Of a stretch of DNA of 44,401 nucleotides, positions 43,863 through 44,401 are shown in pieces (within the stretch, counting starts at the first letter, position 1; each line of letters begins with the position of its first letter). The translations under genes were made by a program, and so were the position numbers. This DNA comes from Mesorhizobium loti (GTDB lineage: Bacteria > Pseudomonadota > Alphaproteobacteria > Rhizobiales > Rhizobiaceae), in the NCBI RefSeq assembly GCF_001510895.1, contig NZ_LPWA01000134.1, forward strand, positions 1-44,401. The letters are read 5' to 3'. The notes beneath the pieces are model-generated. The model did no database searches, was not told the origin of the DNA, and was given only the letters and a program-made list of their open reading frames with translations.

Positions 43863-44401
43863 AGGTCCTTGTCGCTGGATGCGCATGACGCCGCAAGCAC
43901 CTTGGGAAGAGTGCCGTTAAAATATGCATCCATGCTAGTTTTGGCTCTCGTGACGACGGTGTAGTAGGTTTCTGCCTGCCGTACATTCCGCAGATCATCG
44001 CAAAAAAGCCAATGAACGGCCCTAAATTCCAAACCTTTGCTACCAGCCTCGGTCACGATAGATATCGGCCGACTGGGATCGAATGCGGGATCGAATCCAT
44101 GGTCGGAAGCATCCATCGATCGCGCTCGGATGATCTGTGACATTCCCTTGAGTTCACGGTCCGCCTCAAAAGCTTGAAAGACGATCTGGCGATCGTCGAT
44201 CCTTGGCACAATCACACCCAATTTGTCGCCTTGGTCGATAAGAGTCGAGTACACCCGCAGCTGCGTCTTGAGTCGGTCGATAGTCGCATCAATCTGTGAG
44301 TCCCTCTCTGATTGGGGTCGTTTTGGTCAAGATGCTCCTGCAGTTTTTTCTGGACCGTTCCGTGGGTCACTCGCTTCTCTTCGCGGTCAGCGCTTGGGCC
44401 G
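43856..44401 (-). CDS. UvrD-like superfamily 1 helicase, C-terminal part (partial, frameshifted)
   Basis: The visible C-terminal part shows an SF1 motif V-like segment (TEAGSKGLEFRAVHWLFCDD) and a motif VI-like segment (YYTVVTRAKTSMDAYF), as in the second RecA domain of UvrD/Rep-type helicases. The rest lies beyond the right edge. The frame breaks at the CCC run 44302-44304: restoring one base links DPNQRG to DSQIDATIDRLKTQLRVYS, and the upstream frame then stays open to the window edge. It lies directly upstream of, and overlaps, the unrecognised gene ending at 42403. Confidence 0.72.

Overview
The window is chromosomal DNA from a Mesorhizobium-type member of the Hyphomicrobiales (Rhizobiales). 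The clearest marker is a near-full ortholog of MloK1, the cyclic-nucleotide-gated potassium channel described from Mesorhizobium loti. Supporting signs are the dnaK-dnaJ-pmtA-pyrF order, a LexA box of the alphaproteobacterial direct-repeat form (GTTC-N7-GTTC), and many RIME-like and other palindromic intergenic repeats. Nearly all of it is GC-rich housekeeping and metabolic DNA. The right end (about 42.3-44.4 kb) is visibly less GC-rich and looks acquired.

Layout. 0-9 kb: an IS110-type transposase tail, a GFA-family protein, a CDF metal transporter, a small Lys/Ala/Pro-rich protein, a guanidine exporter (gdx/sugE) behind a mini-ykkC (guanidine-II) riboswitch, a DUF6481-like protein, two luciferase-like flavin monooxygenases, an AI-2E-family permease, an arylamine N-acetyltransferase, an inositol-monophosphatase-like enzyme and an L,D-transpeptidase lipoprotein. 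9-16.7 kb: dnaK with a heat-shock-type promoter, dnaJ, pmtA, an FMN reductase, pyrF, a DUF1330 protein and an ATP-grasp protein. 16.9-20.1 kb: a tightly overlapped four-gene operon for a De Ley-Doudoroff-type galactose route (SDR dehydrogenase, dgoK, dgoA, SMP-30 lactonase). 20.3-25.9 kb: a GGDEF-EAL protein, a GtrA plus dolichol-phosphate-type glycosyltransferase pair, gshB and mloK1.

26.0-32.7 kb is the most unusual part. A decayed second copy of the comM 5' region, with its own SOS box, sits about 5 kb upstream of an intact, SOS-boxed comM. Between them is a cassette with no counterpart I recognise as a described system: a membrane protein with an extracytoplasmic sensor-like domain, a second sensor-HAMP module fused to a 12-helix MFS transporter, and a PF04392 (TrpX-like) periplasmic binding protein. 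32.7-42.3 kb holds a TetR/DUF308 pair with a palindromic operator, a GNAT, malate synthase G, a HyuA-type hydantoinase, a double-CDGSH protein, a small secreted Cys-rich protein and two small membrane proteins, separated by RIME-like repeats. 42.4-44.4 kb contains a long unrecognised protein and the C-terminal part of an SF1 (UvrD-like) helicase that overlap each other.

A property of the whole window: eight genes (CDF, nat, dnaJ, the glycosyltransferase, glcB, hyuA, the helicase and its partner), and possibly the sensor/MFS pair, are each interrupted by what looks like the loss of one base, mostly in a short run of identical bases. Because dnaJ and glcB are included, I read these mainly as sequencing or assembly errors and annotate each gene across its frameshift.
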